A stretch of DNA of 64,000 nucleotides, taken from NCBI GenBank assembly GCA_963662155.1, contig OY759271.1:15909084-15973083 (forward strand), given 5' to 3'. The notes beneath the pieces are model-generated. The model was not told the DNA's origin. It did no database searches and was given only the letters and a program-made list of their open reading frames with translations. Positions 43,834 to 55,421 of the stretch are shown piece after piece. This stretch comes from Lamellibrachia columna (Eukaryota > Annelida > Polychaeta > Sabellida > Siboglinidae). How positions within the stretch are numbered: position 1 is the stretch's first letter; every line of letters begins with the position of its first letter. A program made the position numbers and the translations under genes.

Positions 43834-46800
43834 GTAAGTTTGAATATTCGATCACAAAAACCGAATCCATGCTGCCAACGCAACATAGACCGTTAATCGA
43901 ATGAGAGGCGCGTGTAGCAGTGCACCTGATTTTTATGTTCTTATACGTTATTATTGCAAATAACGTTAGACCGATGCAGGACACAATGACATATCAATTG
44001 CGAAGACGAATGTGAGAACAACTGACGAAGAAATCGGTAGAATACACGTGCGGGAATCTCGGAAAGCGGAACTAACTTGGAACAATTCCAAATTTTATCC
44101 GCAAAAAATACCGCCTAGCCCATGTCTAGATCTGAATGAGTGACGTGGCGAGTGACGGCCAACGATATTTTAGTTTCTCCCTCTGATTATCTCAAGGGTA
44201 CCTCAAGGATCAGTATTAGGACCTATATTATTCTTAATTTATATCAATGACTTGGACGACAGTATAACAAGTAACGTACTGAAATTTGCGGATGACACAA
44301 AACTGTTTAGAAAGGTTAATACTGATGGTGATAAACAACATTTACAAAACGATCTAGACAGATTAGTGAAATGGTCTGAGAAATGGCAGATGTTGTTCAA
44401 TTTTGGGAAATGTAAATGCCTACATACAGGACATAGGAACTTGAATGTAAACTATAAAATGGGAGATACTGTTCTGGGTACTACTGTAAAAGAAAAGGAC
44501 TTAGGAGTTACAATAAGCGCTGATATGAAAGTTTCAGAGCAGTGTGGTATTGCAGCTTCAAAGGGTAATCAAATTCTTGGATTGATTAGAAGAAACAACA
44601 TACAAGGGAAAAAAGTTAATTATACCTCTTTATAAAGCAATAGTTAGACCTCATTTAGAATACTGTATACAAGCATGGAGACCATATCGTAAGAAAGATA
44701 TAGATACGCTTGAACGCATACAAAGGAGAGCAACTAAAATGATTCCAGAACTGAGAGACCTTAGTTATGAAGAACGCCTGAAAGAATGTGGTTTAACAAC
44801 TCTAGAGACAAGGAGGTTAAGAGGAGATCAGATTGAAGTGTTTAAGATATTGAATGGGTATGAAAATATTGATAGAAATATGTTAGTATTATTATCTCAT
44901 GCGCACCAAACACCACACTCCTATTTTAGCCCCAGAAGGGACTGTTTGGAGTAAGCGAACCAAAGACTAAAGATCTATTATATGTCTATGATATGTTATT
45001 TCCCAATAAACAGCTGTATGTTTTCAATCCCAACTGTCCAATGACTGAGTAATTTCATTACAATTTGTTCAATACCACCTGCTGCCTGCTGCCGAAACTT
45101 GGGCAATTTTGTTCAGTCCTCTTTGCTTGTGTCTTTCGGAAGGGACACTAAAAGCAGTTCACCCCTTCTTCCTGTTGTCTATGTCAAGGAAAATAAAAGA
45201 TTCCATGGAGGGAAATGGAAAAACCTGTTATGGACTCTAGAGAAGGAAAACTCTGAAAATAAACCACTCCTGCTGTGTTAGTGTTACACATGCAGCACTG
45301 TTTGGAGTTAAATGTCAAGAATTCCCTATTGCCGCTGTACATATTAAAATGCTCTGCTTAAGTGAAGCAGCAACTTAATACATGTCCATGGTAGAAACAA
45401 CTCCCCTTTTAAGAGAATTTATTTTAACTGTACATTTTTTTAGAAATCATCCCAGAAATCCAGGTTCATTGTGTACATCCGAACCCCTCTTTACTTCTAC
45501 TTCTACCGGATTTGAAGTTTTCAAAATTATTAATGGATTTATTGATTATCAAATTGCTCTGGCACAAAGTGATTCTCTTAATCGGAGTCCAGTTGTATGT
45601 GTTTTTCGGATGAGACGCTGAAAGATGTAGGAACCTTCTGCGTGGAAATACACCACGCTGGGGGTAAATATGGGTTAACCCTAAATATGTAACCTGGACT
45701 GGACTCACATTACTGACAGTCTAGATCTGTGTAATGTCAATTAATCACAATTAAGGTCTATATTTGGTTTACATAGGGTTGCTTAGAGTATCATTACTTA
45801 TGACTGTATGCACAAGGCCAGCAATGCACACTGTGTATTCTTGGGGTGAGTGGGTGTTGGTCAAGGTGTCCATAATTGTCTGCCCCATTGAACAGTGTAA
45901 TTTAGCATTCACAGTTTGGGTCTCTCCAGTGCTGTGTACTGATTGCTGGCAATTGGCAAACATGTCTGAACTTGTTACAAAACAACTGCTTGTAGAACAA
46001 TAGAGCAGTTGACTCAGGACAGCTGTCAACAAGGCCAGCTTAAGTGCATGTTATATATAAATAGGGATAGGCTAAGACAAGTCCTTCTGCTTAGTATAGT
46101 ATGTGATCCAATGCAACACTGTCTACCACAATTATTTACCAGTGGTGGACTGAACATCACCTTCATCAGCCTTAAGGTATTTCATCACAAGTTCTCTGCA
46201 GTTTAACTGAGATACCTTAAATAGAATTTATTAGTTCATTTGTGTTTACAGTATTGTATATATAGAAAAGATAACTGTTGGAATGTGGTTTAACAGCACT
46301 AGGAACCAGGAGACTAAGAGGAGATCAAATAGAAGTTTTTAAAGTATTAAATTGTTATGACGGTATTGACAACATATGTTCTTCAAACTTAAAGGTAGTA
46401 GAACTAGAGGGTACAAAATAACACTAGATAAGGAATAGTGTAGGTTGGACATGACTGAGAAAGTACTGATTCTCAAAGAAGACGATTAATGATTGGAAAC
46501 TATTTTCTAATGATTGTGTTAATTGGTAGCAGTGTGAATATATGTTTAAAAATTAAAAGCCAGTAGCTTCCTTGTCCACTGTTACTTTTGATGACAGTTA
46601 TCAGTAACCAATCTTGCATTCTACAGGCTGGTTTTATCACGCGCCACCAAAGAGGAGTGGCAACACTGAACCAGTTCCCGTACCACCAGCATCCCAAATC
46701 CCAGGCCTGAGCGACCTGCCGCCGGAGGATCCAGAAGACCACCGCAGTGTTCTCATCAAGGAGTTTGACAGTCCATACGTGAGGATGGCAAAGATGGGAG

Positions 46801-49800
46801 GTCGGCCTGACCTGCTGCGAATGCACACCCCAAAGCCAACTTCGGCGAATGCCAAGCCATATCCGAAGGTCGACTGGTTCTACCAGGAGGATATTAAGAT
46901 GGAGGAGGACGAGAGGCGCGAGAAAGTGATGGATGAGATCATACCAGAGTGAGTTCAGAAACCATTATGGAGACCCCTCAAGGGTTTGCCAACATCTGGA
47001 TTATGATAATTTCAGTTTCCTAGATATTGTATATTATGAATACTAGTTTGCACGCACTATGTAAATACACATTGTCAGACCTGACTTTTTGGTTGAAATC
47101 CATATTTTTACTTGACATTCTGTAAAAACTGTATTAATTTGTATAACATTTTTCCTTGGTTAATTGGCCAATATCATTCTGTTTCCAAATGAGTGTCGCC
47201 ATCCATCAGGCTACAAAATATACCCACACAAAACAAAATCTGCTAGGTTTCACTATAGTATCGAAATATTAAATATAATTGAGTGGTTTGACCGCTATAA
47301 GTTTATCAATTGTCATTAAATTTTATACTTGTGTGATGAAAACAGGAAAATGATCATTATTTTTCCATTTAAGACAAATCCATATTATAAAAACGTTATG
47401 CAGCCGTATACCGTATCAAGGTACAGTATAATATGGGAAATCTGCACGATGTGGCAAGTCTGACTGTGCACAGTGTAAAAGAATTTTCAGTTATAGTTAC
47501 ACAACATTCAGTCTTTCCCAGCACCAACTGCCATACAGCACCAGTGCTATGGGGGGGTACATGTACCCCAGATGAATTTTTTAAATAAGGTACATCATAT
47601 TCTTAAGTCCTTTTCTTGCAATGTGGTAATTTAAGACATTTTAAAAGAAAATACTCAATGATTTAACATCCATCCATATTAAGGTATTAAAATCGCCAAT
47701 GTCTGGTGATATCCCGAAAGCTGGACATTTTGTAAGTAAATAAACAATAATGTTTTGTTTATGATACATTATATGAGTTGATTACATAATTATTATTACA
47801 TGTTATGTTAAATAAATAGGTAATTTTATATTACATGCTTAAAATTGTTGACAATGTTTTAATCAAATGTATAGTTTAATCAAATAGCTTATAGTTTAAT
47901 CAACTACAGTTTATTACAAATACTGCCGTGTTTGAAACCATCTGTCATATTGTCTGGGTTTAATTTATGCCTACATTGCCAGCCTAACCGACTACCTGTT
48001 CATGCCAGCTTTCCCTTATGGCAGTTGTCATTGATTATTGGTAATGTTTTTAGCCATCTGATTTGGGTCAGGTCCTGCAACTCACCAATGCAAGTGTTAT
48101 TCTGTGTTAAACATATATAGTATACACATGTATGTAACTGGTATGCTTGCTAGCAACTGCTTTAGTGCATGCAAGTGGCAACGGGACCTAAATACATATG
48201 TCATTCTTTGCCAACAAATGCAAATTGCATTCTCAGGAGCTTCCATAATTCTAACTTAATCCAAGTGTAATGTTTCACACTTGCAGCTATGACCTCCAGA
48301 GATGCAATGTAATGATAGTTTTGCCCATGAACATTGCCAATGCCAATAATATTATAATTATGATTTTTTTATCAGCAATAACTCCCATGTTTTTTTGTAA
48401 AAAAAAAAGGCTGGGACATGCTATCATAACCAGGATCACAATAATCACAATGATACACACTAATCACATTTGCATAAGCAGTGCAATGAATGGCGAAATT
48501 CCAGTACTATGACATGCGTGCCTCACATTGTTATATACTAGGGGCATGGTGGAGTACAGAGAGAAGCAGCCAGTTGTCAAATTTTTTCTCTGCACTTGCA
48601 AAGTTTGGGTTCAAAAGCTTAATTGTCCCCAAAACACCAAATATTTTGTTCTCATTTATCAACATACACGACTAGAATGCATGCTGAATTGGAATCAGAA
48701 GTGTTTTTTACCAATAAATATACTACATAAAATGGTCACAGTAAGCATTAAAAACAGTGTCTTTCATAACAATTACTAAATATCAATTCATATATTTTAA
48801 TGCAAAACAAACGTTGCACTAATTAATTGATTGTAATTGAAAAAAACTGAATCCTTTGCATTTATCCATTCACCACTCACCTGCTAACATGGCGAATGTT
48901 GCTAAGTATATTTCAAAGAGTCAGGGAGGTGTTAGTAAGACCAAATTTGATCGCTATCGTAGCAGACACCCTAATTCATGGTACATGTTAATTAAAATAA
49001 TTTTTTTAAATAGTTCCCAGGAAAAAAACAATTGCATAAATTCCCAGTCAAATGATGCAACTTAAGACTAAATCAGAAACACTTCCATCTGACGCTTAGC
49101 TATCCCCAGAAAAACAAGCGTTCTTGTACGTCCACAGTCCACATATGTATCTACCTTCCCTGCCACCAGGAAGCAGCACGAGTTCCTGCTGCCGGACTAC
49201 ATGGTGCATCCGGACAACGAGGAGGGTCAGGCGCCCTCGCCCCAGCAAAGACGGGGTAAACACACCCAAACACAGAAGTGGAAACCAGCACCCTTCGCCA
49301 TGGACTACGACATGCCCTTCCAGAATGAGGGGCATAACGGTCACCCCAAGGCCAAGGCCAAGGTATGGACCCAGTCAAGTCATGCAGCAGGTCCTTCCTT
49401 CAATGTGTGGATAGTTTCATAATGTAGAGTTTTTTTAGATGGAACTGAGATTGGTATGTGCAATTGGTGTGGAATGTAGCTTACCCCAAGTCTGAATATG
49501 ATGTATTTAGTAGCAGTTATTACTGGTGTAACCGGATATTATTATATCTCTAAAGCCGATATCTTCACTGTTGTTATGTAAAATGTTATTAAATTATATC
49601 ATTGTCACAGTTAAATCAGTTATAAAAATTGTCATCGTCGTTACCCATGCATTCTTAACCATCGCTCTTATTACTGATTTTTTATCAATGAGGTTGTTAT
49701 CAGTGATGTTGTTATCACTGATCGATTTTATACTGATCAGCGTTCTTATTGCCATATTATCAGGGGAAGATCCCGGAGGAGAGGAAGGTGGGCTATGGAG

Positions 49801-52800
49801 TGCGTCAACCAAAGGTTGACAGTCACGGTGCCGCCTCCTACAACATGCCGAAGAGGGAACAACTCATCAAACCTGTCGGGGAGCTGGGAGAAGAACGGAA
49901 CAAAGTCCGTCCGATGTGAGTCTTCCCTCCACGTCAACGTAGTCATGTAGTTGTGCATTATGTAAATGTGTGAATACATGCATGCACACAAACACAACTC
50001 AAACATACATGCATGCACACAAACACAACTCAAACACACATGCATGCACACAAACACAACTCAAACACACATTCAACCAGTGCAAAATTAGTTGTATCAT
50101 GTTTAGGAAATATTAATACACTGGCGAATCTCGATTACCGCAAGACACATTTTAGAAGAAGTGTTTTAATTATTTATGGCAGACCTATCAAGGTGCATGG
50201 AATTAAAAAAAATTCCATGATACTACCGTGCATTCTGCTATGATCTCACGATTATTGAAAAGTATACAATTTTGAAATCTCTCTGATTGAATTTCAGAAT
50301 ACCGTTTTCATAGACTGATTTAATACAAACACAAGAAGCAAATCTAGTACAATGAACTAACTTAATAACAACCGATATTGCCACGCTACTCTTGTATACA
50401 GGTGTACGTAGCTATCACTAGTTTTTATGGCCACATTTACTGACATACCACCATGTTCAGTATGTGTAATGATTGCTAAGACTGCATTCTGCACCAAGAT
50501 TATCATATTCTTGTTTACTTGTTTGCATATTGCTTTAATTTTCTCTGGTGTTATTTAATTAGCAGGTGAAACACATGTTGCCGATATATTTATAATAAAA
50601 AAATTACTTACTTTTCACAGGTTTGGATAACATTATATTTATTAAAAACACTTCAAAAATTAATAACACAATCTTGACACTTAAATGCAATTTTGTTCTA
50701 CAGCCAACAAAAATATCAGTGCACGATGTCTAATATACTATTGAGTAATTGAGCGTTGATATACTGATATCAGACAGTTGAACTGTTCCGATTGAATTGG
50801 TTTCAGATTTCAGACACATACAGTGCATGCTCATGAGCCAGTGTTAATTCTGAACACATTGTGTTGTGCTACATAAAGTGCTCTAGTGCTATGTTTGTTA
50901 TAACTATACATAGAAGTGGTTTGTTACTAAGCTATCTGTACATGCATTGGATTTAGGAATAAACGTTTGATTGTGCACTGATATTTGCAGCATTGACTTG
51001 TGATGTCTAACCTACCCACTAACTCACCAACCCTGTTACAGTAGAACCCCTCTGAGGAGACCACCCAAGTTACTTAGATAAAGTGGCCTGATTAAAGGAC
51101 TGTCCTGGTTACAGGGACTCGTCACTTGGAGGCGTTCTACTGCAATTACAGTAGAACCATTTACTTACCCATATAACCACTAACATTACAACCAATTTAA
51201 TTACCTAGATACCCATTTACTTACCCACATAACTTTTTACCTACATGGATACCCATTTACTTACCATATATCCACTAACATTCCTAGATACCCATTTACC
51301 ATTTAACCACTAACATTACAACCTATTTACCTACCAATATACCCATTTACTTAACCGCATTATCATTTACCTACCTTACTACCCATTTACTTACCTGAAT
51401 ATCCACTAACCTACTTTACTACCAATTTATTTACCTGCATATCCACTAACCTTACTACCCATTTACTTTCCTTCATATTCACTAACCTTACTAGTACTAC
51501 CCATTTTCTTACCTGCATACCCACCAACCTTACTACCCATTTACCTACCTACATATTCACTTAGCTAGAATTTATCTTTTTGACATTTTAACATTAGCTC
51601 CCTTCCAATCTTTCAACAACCAGTGATCAGAAAGACAACAGTGAACACCTATCATGAATCAAGACAAGGGGGTACTGACTCGGGCCCCATTTGGCCAAGT
51701 CTGCTTACCATGCCATCTGGCGAGCAGAAAAAAACCAGAATTCAGTTCCTGAACAAAGCATCCAATTGTTGTTGAAACGTTGAATGCGAGTTAACTTTAG
51801 TAGAAATGTCAAAAAGAAAGTTGATATTCGGATCTGATGTCGTCGGAAAAGAAAGTAGGACCAGTTACACAGAACCAGTGTTTTCATCAAATGGTTTTGA
51901 TGTATTTGCCCCGTGAAGGACCCCAACGAAGGCGGAAGGCAACATAAGCATGTCGAAGCTGATGGAACACGGCTACGGCCGAGACTGGCAGGACGACCGC
52001 AACCGCTGGTACGAGAAACAACAGAAGGTCAGCGACCGCTTCGACGACGCCACACAGCAACAGATGATGATGATGCAGCAGCAACAGCTGCAACAGCAGC
52101 AGCAGCAGCAACAATGGGCAGCTGCGAACACCAATCAGAATGCAAGATTACAGTAAGAACCAGTTATTTGTTGTTGCTCGTTCAGATCAACTGTCCAGTC
52201 ATAAAGCTGCCTACGCAATTCATATTTTAAGTAAATTGCATACTTTTGTTGACATTGTAGAAAGAATTGGCTTTGAATATTTGATCGTTAGATCTGGCAA
52301 CTTGTGAATGTGTTAATAGCCTTGTATATAAAGCTGCACCACTTTTGCCATTTTTTGCAGAATTTTAACCTGCCCCGGTTAAAAATAATTTTATAGTTTG
52401 TCCGATGATTTCACTCAAACTAAATAACAAATGTGTACAAACAAGCTAGGATAGTGGATACTAAGTTGGTTTGATTTTTTACAAAATAATTCTAAAACTA
52501 AACGAGCACAAATTTGATTGCGGAGGCAGTTTTAATGAGCGTCAGTGATGTTAATTTGTTTGCGTTTTGATGTTCACCTTAGTATTTCTTTAAAAAAATT
52601 TAATTTAGTCAGGCGTCAGTCTGTTAAACATCACCAGATGTGTTTCCTGTATTGCTGTATATATTAGTTTAATCTTTGGCAGATTCTCTTAAAATTTATA
52701 ATAATACTGCAGGAAAGGGTCAGAGCAGCCAAAGGAAAAGAAGGAACTCTTCAAATTGAGCAGGTATGATGGTGGTAGTACAACCCCATCCCGTATCTCA

Positions 52801-54569
52801 ACCCCATCCTGTATCTCAACCCCATCCCGTATCTCAACCCCATCCTGTATATCTAACACTGCAAACCCACATTGTGTTGTTTTGTGTAGTAACGAAGACA
52901 GGTTTTTTTCACCTTATTTGCACATAATTTAAAAAAAACGCTTTATCCCACTTGTGTAATGCTATGTGTTTGCGAGAACATAACCATGCGTGCTGGAACG
53001 TGTTGCACATTCCCCGGCGCGTGATTCAATACCAGAGTGCACAGAGTGTTTGTGTGTGCACGAATGTTACAAAACTGAGCTGTGCTTCAGTAATTTGGTG
53101 ATGATAAGACCTGGAAGTACCTTATGTTAGTCACACATTATTGACCATGCAGTTCTCTGGATGTGCGTTAAGTCTGGCAAACTGTACTTTAAATTGTGAC
53201 TAACAAGCTGTGCTTCTGTATAAATTAGCCAGGGTTGAATAACAGTCGCAAAGATTGATGATCCATTTACAGAATACAAAGCGTTTTGTATTTAAATTCA
53301 GTGCAATTCACGACATTATGCAACATGCATTGTGTCTTTGATGAGCTTTTGTGGCATTTAACCGTGAAACAAATCGAATTATGATATCTCTGTCTATTTC
53401 TAGCAGAGATTCATTTGAATCATATTTTAGAAGCTTCCCAACCAAATGTGAACGTGAATATACATGTTTGTACTTTGCGACTGTTTTCATTTTGTAGATA
53501 GTCTATTCATGTTTGGCGCACCGCGGTTGCTGAACAGGTAAACTACGTCTACGTTACGCTGCTTCGCATGCTTAAACCAGCAACTTACCTGTTGCACTCT
53601 ATCAGCTTTTTCACTTAGGCTTCATTAAAACATTCGCATGGTGCATGCTATTTATCCATGAGATGCACAGACGACAATTGTTATAGTATCTTCATGCTGC
53701 TATTACTGGTCTGTAGAACCCCCTGTACAAAGGGTGACCGCCCTCTACTTCACTGATACACTTATCTTAGTTGTCGTAAAACATTGATGCATGATGCTAC
53801 ACACACTTAAGTCCATGTAATCATCAACTACGACCAGTGTTGTCATCAACTATTACCAGTATTGTCATCAACTACCAACTATTGTGCAGTAGTTTTAGTG
53901 TGTGCAGAATTATGCATCCATGTTTTAGATGATCATTAACATTACCCCTGCACTGTTAGATCAATAGTTGTAATTGCATGGTTATAAGGTGTTTACTTTG
54001 GTCTGGGTTGGCTATGGTATAGAGTAATCTGCATAGGTTGGTACATGATTAATACTTGACACTCAAAACTCCAAGTTGTGTTGACTAAAATGTTTTATCA
54101 CAAATGTAAATGAACCAATTCATGTGGTTGATTTTGTGAAACAGTTCTTCCCTTTAATACACTTTGCTATTCAACTGGAACTGGACAGAAGTTAATCTGA
54201 AAGTTTATGATCCGTTGGTCAGAATGTCGAAAAAGTCAATGGCCAGCGGATTAGCACTGAAACAGCAAAAACCACTGCTTTTTATTTAGAATAAAGTTGA
54301 AACATTACAACCTAAACACAAGAAAGGGCACCACGATATCGACCACTTGAATGTGATCCATAGAACTGTTTGAATTGTCAGAGCCAGTTCTTCATAAAGT
54401 CTGGTCTATTTATACAAAATGGTACTTGTTAATAATATTTACATGATATAAAAAATTGTGTGGTTGATTTAGACAATAGTAATATTTAAAAAAAGTAATT
54501 TGGTACATTATAGGTTTATTTTTTATAATACTTACAAGATGACAATAAAGTGTGATTTATTTACACATG

Positions 54570-54600
<31 letters not shown>

Positions 54601-54601
54601 T

Positions 54602-54640
<39 letters not shown>

Positions 54641-54996
54641 TTACATATATATATATATATATATTTACATACATGTTACTATGACATATCGAAGAGGCAA
54701 ACATTAGAATATATCTGGAATTAGATCAAGTGGCATGACCAACGTTCCCGCGGTTTAGGTTCAAGAAAGTGCCTGCAAAGACCGACACCCACCTACAACG
54801 ACGCAGGGACCCCAAGCAGCTTGACGCGCCCCAGAACTTCTCAGTCAGCAAGGATAACGTATTGTCAAACAAACAGACCGTGCCTGCACGCAATGGTGCT
54901 GTCTCTCCACGCGATCTTGCCGCCCCTATGAATCTCAAGGTGATTTCACCTCAGAATGGGATTGCTTCAAACCGAAGAGACGGGCACCAACCCTAG
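43803..54996 (+). CDS. C7orf57-like protein (whole gene, 7 exons)
   Basis: A homologue of the vertebrate uncharacterised protein C7orf57; no biochemical role is established. Exons 43803-43833, 46627-46948, 49170-49362, 49764-49915, 51919-52152, 52713-52763 and 54759-54996 join in matching phases (1,2,0,2,2,2) to 1221 nt, i.e. 406 residues plus stop (human about 295). Shared with the vertebrate protein are the N-terminal [40 protein letters not shown], the middle LLPDYMV and DYDMPF, and [13 protein letters not shown] near residue 246. Residues about 275-300 are Gln/Met-rich and low in complexity. No signal peptide, membrane span or enzyme motif is visible, so it is probably a soluble, largely disordered protein. 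All splice sites are GT-AG. LINE-A copies sit in intron 1. It is divergent to METTL21A. Confidence 0.88.
44187..44884 (+). mobile_element. LINE-A (subfamily A1) copy, 3'-truncated
   Basis: Reads [18 protein letters not shown] text, then [20 protein letters not shown] (FADD intact), [40 protein letters not shown], and in a shifted frame [20 protein letters not shown]. It stops abruptly at [10 protein letters not shown] (44884) with no 3' tail. Loss of the 3' end is unusual for a LINE and suggests a later deletion. It lies in intron 1 of the C7orf57-like gene, sense. Confidence 0.88.
44885..46261. other. Intron 1 of the C7orf57-like gene, unassigned part
   Basis: No gene or clear repeat. Several frames of 60-87 codons are present without recognisable domains. 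Confidence 0.3.
46262..46605 (+). mobile_element. LINE-A (subfamily A2) 3' end, decayed
   Basis: Recognisable as the A2 C-terminal region (ggaatgtggtttaacagcac; gtaggttggacatgactgag; gtgttaattggtagcagtgt) and part of the 3' tail (ttccttgtccact). It has many indels and ends about 20 bp before exon 2 of the C7orf57-like gene. Confidence 0.75.
46627..46948 (+). CDS. C7orf57-like exon 2 (conserved N-terminal signature)
   Basis: Begins after cattctacag. Residues 12-117 include [55 protein letters not shown] and [20 protein letters not shown]. This is the best conserved block against vertebrate C7orf57. Donor CCAGA|gtgagt, phase 2. Confidence 0.9.
46949..49169. other. Intron 2 of the C7orf57-like gene
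   Basis: AT-rich, bounded by gtgagt and ccaccag. No repeats of note apart from short palindromic words. A 69-codon frame at 48856-49065 is not used by the gene model because exon 2 and exon 3 join in phase without it. Confidence 0.4.
49170..49362 (+). CDS. C7orf57-like exon 3
   Basis: Acceptor ccctgccaccag. Completes Glu118 and codes [20 protein letters not shown], then [20 protein letters not shown] and DMPF, matching the vertebrate 'MPDYMVxxE...RRGPFDFDM' block. Ends GCCAAG|gtatgg, phase 0. Confidence 0.87.
49764..49915 (+). CDS. C7orf57-like exon 4
   Basis: Acceptor ccatattatcag, donor CCGAT|gtgagt. Codes [38 protein letters not shown] and [12 protein letters not shown], then part of Met233. 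Phase 0 in, phase 2 out. Less conserved than its neighbours. Confidence 0.85.
49973..50074. repeat. 31-bp minisatellite, about 3 units
   Basis: The word catgcacacaaacacaactc recurs at 49981, 50012 and 50043, followed by aaacacacatg. It lies in intron 4 of the C7orf57-like gene. Confidence 0.9.
51150..51570. repeat. Degenerate ~34-bp minisatellite
   Basis: A long run of variants of tacccatttacttacctgca tatccactaacctt, about a dozen units with indels, in intron 4 of the C7orf57-like gene. Confidence 0.8.
51919..52152 (+). CDS. C7orf57-like exon 5 ([12 protein letters not shown] motif, poly-Q)
   Basis: The acceptor ccccgtgaag was chosen because it alone among nearby AGs restores phase 2. Codes [35 protein letters not shown], then a CAG/CAA/ATG-rich tract giving long runs of Gln with four Met. 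Ends TTACA|gtaaga. The exon has a diverged relative at 61675-61974. Confidence 0.87.
52713..52763 (+). CDS. C7orf57-like exon 6 (51 bp)
   Basis: Acceptor aataatactgcag, donor GAGCAG|gtatga. Codes [16 protein letters not shown], a charged Lys-rich linker. Phase 2 at both ends, so its omission would keep the frame. Confidence 0.8.
52781..52853. repeat. 18-bp tandem repeat, 4 units
   Basis: The unit caaccccatcc(c/t)gtatct repeats four times starting 18 bp after the exon 6 donor of the C7orf57-like gene. Confidence 0.9.
53215..53620. repeat. Intronic segment shared with 62975-63300
   Basis: The text taacagtcgcaaaga, gtactttgcgactgttttc, ttttgtagatagtctattc, gttgctgaacaggtaaact and acgtctacgttacgctgc recurs in order at 62975-63300. 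Both pieces lie about 1.1-1.5 kb downstream of a copy of exon 5, so they may be part of one segmental duplication, or both may be copies of a dispersed repeat. Confidence 0.75.
54567..54668. repeat. (TA)n microsatellite with tttatttaca interruptions
   Basis: Three TA tracts separated by the same tatttatttaca block, giving a higher-order pattern. It sits in intron 6, about 90 bp before exon 7 of the C7orf57-like gene. Confidence 0.9.
54759..54996 (+). CDS. C7orf57-like exon 7 (C-terminus)
   Basis: Acceptor ccgcggtttag. Completes Arg328 and codes [40 protein letters not shown] and NRRDGHQP, with a stop at 54994-54996. A polar, low-hydrophobicity tail. Confidence 0.83.
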
Positions 54997-55415
54997 AACT
55001 AGACTCCATGGCCAGCCAAATAAATACAGTAGTTACCTCGTAATGCATCTTCAAATGCCATTAGATCAGCCTGCAGATACCATAGGCATCAGGTCAAAAG
55101 GTGTTTCTGTTAAAATTACCTAAACGTGCCTGGATATCATCTGTGAACTCAGGAATTCATGCTCAAACGACAAAATGAAGATGGTATACCTGTGTTTAAT
55201 GTTGTATTAAAGAAGTGAAGATGCACTACAGCTGCGGCATGATTTTGTATAAATTTGTCAAATTTACCTGTAATTAATCTGTCAGCTGGTAGTCATTTTC
55301 CTGATTCATGTAATTACGTGCTCCCAGTTAATGTGCTGTATTCGAAATGTGTGACTGTTTTTAAATGATTGCATCTAGGTTTTTACATACATTATTTTAT
55401 GTCCAATGCCGGTTA

Positions 55416-55421
55416 AATAAA
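55416..55421 (+). terminator. C7orf57-like polyadenylation signal
   Basis: AATAAA in ggttaaataaaacag, about 420 bp after the stop codon and the first good signal downstream. Confidence 0.55.

Noticed and set aside
48856..49065. Possible extra C7orf57-like exon ([20 protein letters not shown])
   Set aside because: Exons 2 and 3 already join in phase 2, and I saw no splice sites that would insert it in phase.
52980..53060. Possible small RNA gene in GC-richer intronic patch
   Set aside because: No tRNA or snRNA consensus boxes or foldable cloverleaf were found by eye.
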